A stretch of 64,000 nucleotides of DNA from Sphingobacterium bovistauri. Lineage in GTDB: Bacteria; Bacteroidota; Bacteroidia; Sphingobacteriales; Sphingobacteriaceae. Below are positions 62,672 to 64,000 of this stretch, piece by piece. The stretch's first letter is position 1. Each line of letters begins with the position of its first letter. The stretch is taken from contig NZ_JADEYP010000004.1 of NCBI RefSeq assembly GCF_020295405.1, positions 62,001 through 126,000 of the forward strand, read 5' to 3'. Made by a program: the position numbers and the translations under genes. Under the pieces are notes generated by a model. The model was not told the origin of the DNA. It saw nothing but the letters and a program-made list of their open reading frames with translations, and made no database searches.

Positions 62672-62962
62672 ATGGAGATTATTAAAAAACCTATCTTAAC
62701 TGAGAAAGCTTCATTATTGACGGAAAAATTAAACCGTTATGCTTTCAAAGTAGATCATAGAGCAAACAAAATTCAGATTAAATCTGCTATCGAAGAAATG
62801 TTTGGTGTGACTGTTGTTGCGGTAAATACTTCAGTAGTAGCTGGTAAAGCAAAAAGCCGTTACACTAAAGCAGGATTCGTTTCTGGAAGAGCTCCTAAGT
62901 ATAAAAAAGCCATCATCACAATTAAAGATGGTGAAACTATTGACTTTTACAGTGTTATATAA
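62672..62962 (+). CDS. rplW: Ribosomal protein uL23
   Basis: The 96-residue protein starts MEIIKKPILTEKASLLTEK, typical of L23, which sits at the tunnel exit and binds trigger factor and SRP. It starts 1 nt after the rplD stop. Confidence 0.95.
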   Translation: MEIIKKPILTEKASLLTEKLNRYAFKVDHRANKIQIKSAIEEMFGVTVVAVNTSVVAGKAKSRYTKAGFVSGRAPKYKKAIITIKDGETIDFYSVI

Positions 62963-62969
62963 ATAAAAA

Positions 62970-63797
62970 ATGGCAGTTAAAAGATTCAGACCGGTTACCC
63001 CTGGTACTCGTTTCAGAGTAGGCGCAGACTATTCTGATGTTACTACAAACGTTCCTGAAAAGTCGTTGGTAGTAGGCGCGAACAAAAGATCAGGTGGTCG
63101 TAACAAGACTGGTAAAATGACTATGCGTTATATCGGTGGCGGACACAAGAAAGTTTACCGTATTATAGATTTCAAACGCGATAAAAAAGAAATCCCAGCA
63201 ACAGTAGCTACTATTGAGTACGATCCAAATCGTACTGCGCGTATCGCATTATTGCACTACGCGGATGGTGAAAAACGTTACATCATCGCTCCTACAGGAT
63301 TACAAGTTGGTATGACTGTAATAGCAGGTGAAAAAGTTGCTCCAGAAATTGGTAATGCATTACCATTAGCAAACATTCCATTGGGTTCTATCATCCACAA
63401 CATCGAATTGAATCCTGGTCAAGGTGGTTCAATCGCTCGTTCGGCTGGTACGTACGCTCAATTGTCTGCACGTGATGGTAAATATGCTATTATCAAGTTG
63501 CCATCAAGCGAAGTTCGCATGATCTTATTGACATGTGTTGCGACTATTGGTTCAGTATCAAATGCTGAAAAAGCTAACCAAGTATTAGGTAAAGCTGGTC
63601 GTAAACGTCACTTAGGTCGTCGTCCTCGCGTTCGTGGTGTTGCGATGAACCCTGTTGATCACCCTATGGGTGGTGGTGAAGGCCGTACTTCAGGAGGTCA
63701 CCCACGTTCTCGTACAGGTGTGTTAGCTAAAGGTTTCAAAACACGCTACAAAAAGAAAACATCGAATCGTTACATCATTGAAAGAAGGAAAAAATAA
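62970..63797 (+). CDS. rplB: Ribosomal protein uL2
   Basis: The 275-residue protein has [20 protein letters not shown] and the C-terminal [16 protein letters not shown] with the conserved His near the peptidyl-transferase centre. Its stop overlaps the rpsS start by one base (TAATG). Confidence 0.96.
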   Translation: MAVKRFRPVTPGTRFRVGADYSDVTTNVPEKSLVVGANKRSGGRNKTGKMTMRYIGGGHKKVYRIIDFKRDKKEIPATVATIEYDPNRTARIALLHYADGEKRYIIAPTGLQVGMTVIAGEKVAPEIGNALPLANIPLGSIIHNIELNPGQGGSIARSAGTYAQLSARDGKYAIIKLPSSEVRMILLTCVATIGSVSNAEKANQVLGKAGRKRHLGRRPRVRGVAMNPVDHPMGGGEGRTSGGHPRSRTGVLAKGFKTRYKKKTSNRYIIERRKK

Positions 63798-64000
63798 TGG
63801 CTCGTTCAATTAAAAAAGGTCCTTACATCGATCACAACTTAGAAAGAAAAGTTCTTTCTCAGAATGAAACAAACAAAAAATCAGTAATCAAAACTTGGTC
63901 TCGTAGATCAATGATTTCACCTGATTTTGTTGGCCATACCTTCGCAGTGCACAACGGGAATAAATTTATTCCAGTTTATGTAACAGAAAATATGGTTGGT
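63797..64000 (+). CDS. rpsS: Ribosomal protein uS19 (cut by the window edge)
   Basis: The first 68 residues are present, starting [19 protein letters not shown] and reaching VYVTENMVG. The motif [20 protein letters not shown] is the S19 core. The C terminus is beyond the window. Confidence 0.95.
   Translation, partial: MARSIKKGPYIDHNLERKVLSQNETNKKSVIKTWSRRSMISPDFVGHTFAVHNGNKFIPVYVTENMVG

Overview
The window comes from a member of the Bacteroidota, most likely Sphingobacteriaceae (Sphingobacterium or a close relative). Reasons: low GC; start codons preceded by A-rich stretches rather than Shine-Dalgarno sites; many promoters of the Bacteroidota type (TTTG, about 19-21 bp, then TAnnTTTG); and group-typical genes (IPExxxDY protein, DUF3078 protein, lamin-tail protein with FlgD-like C terminus, SusD-free fimbrillin-like lipoprotein, long GAPDH, RprXY-like two-component pair). 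No genus assignment can be proven from the sequence alone. No tRNA or rRNA gene, insertion sequence or CRISPR array was seen.

The most unusual part is at the left end (1-3777). On the minus strand lie an RlaP-type Pol-beta nucleotidyltransferase (cut by the window edge) and a slipin/band-7 protein. Upstream of them is a leader of about 670 nt carrying two tRNA-mimicking modules in circularly permuted order (T-arm, acceptor-like hairpin, D-arm), enclosed by a 12-bp long-range stem. A divergent WYL-domain regulator follows, and two near-identical inverted-repeat operators lie between. The gene families match those reported around RtcB/Ro60-type RNA repair systems, and the RNA resembles bacterial Y RNAs that mimic tRNA. 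No RtcB or Ro60 gene is visible; if present it lies left of position 1.

From 3.9 to 13 kb are housekeeping genes: TlpA-like thioredoxin, hemW, long GAPDH, WG-repeat protein, Kdo transferase waaA, galE and the tRNA hydroxylase trhO. From 13 to 21 kb is one minus-strand surface-polysaccharide operon, apparently read as repeat protein, DeoR regulator, flippase, DegT aminotransferase, NeuD/PglD-like acyltransferase, WecF-like transferase, two glycosyltransferases and a DUF3820 protein. The set fits synthesis and transfer of an N-acylated 4-amino-4,6-dideoxy sugar.

From 21 to 40.9 kb: yebC, a threonine dehydrogenase-like epimerase, a lamin-tail protein, asd, a SNF2 helicase, dapF, a DegQ/HtrA protease, a five-gene run (LMW phosphatase, small protein, secreted cyclophilin, exonuclease III, with queD convergent), an FMN alpha-hydroxy-acid dehydrogenase, small membrane proteins, tandem membrane-anchored XRE regulators, a lipoprotein, and metE under a SAM-I riboswitch.

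From 41 to 64 kb: a small protein plus fimbrillin-like lipoprotein; an RprXY-like two-component system; pyk; the acpP-fabF-rnc group; hisS with a leaderless-type promoter; pyruvate dehydrogenase E1-alpha and E2; a class C beta-lactamase-like hydrolase; a CoA-binding protein; a beta-helix/PDZ protein; a DUF3078 protein; a thioredoxin remnant; and the start of the main ribosomal-protein operon (rplC, rplD, rplW, rplB, rpsS) without rpsJ at its head.
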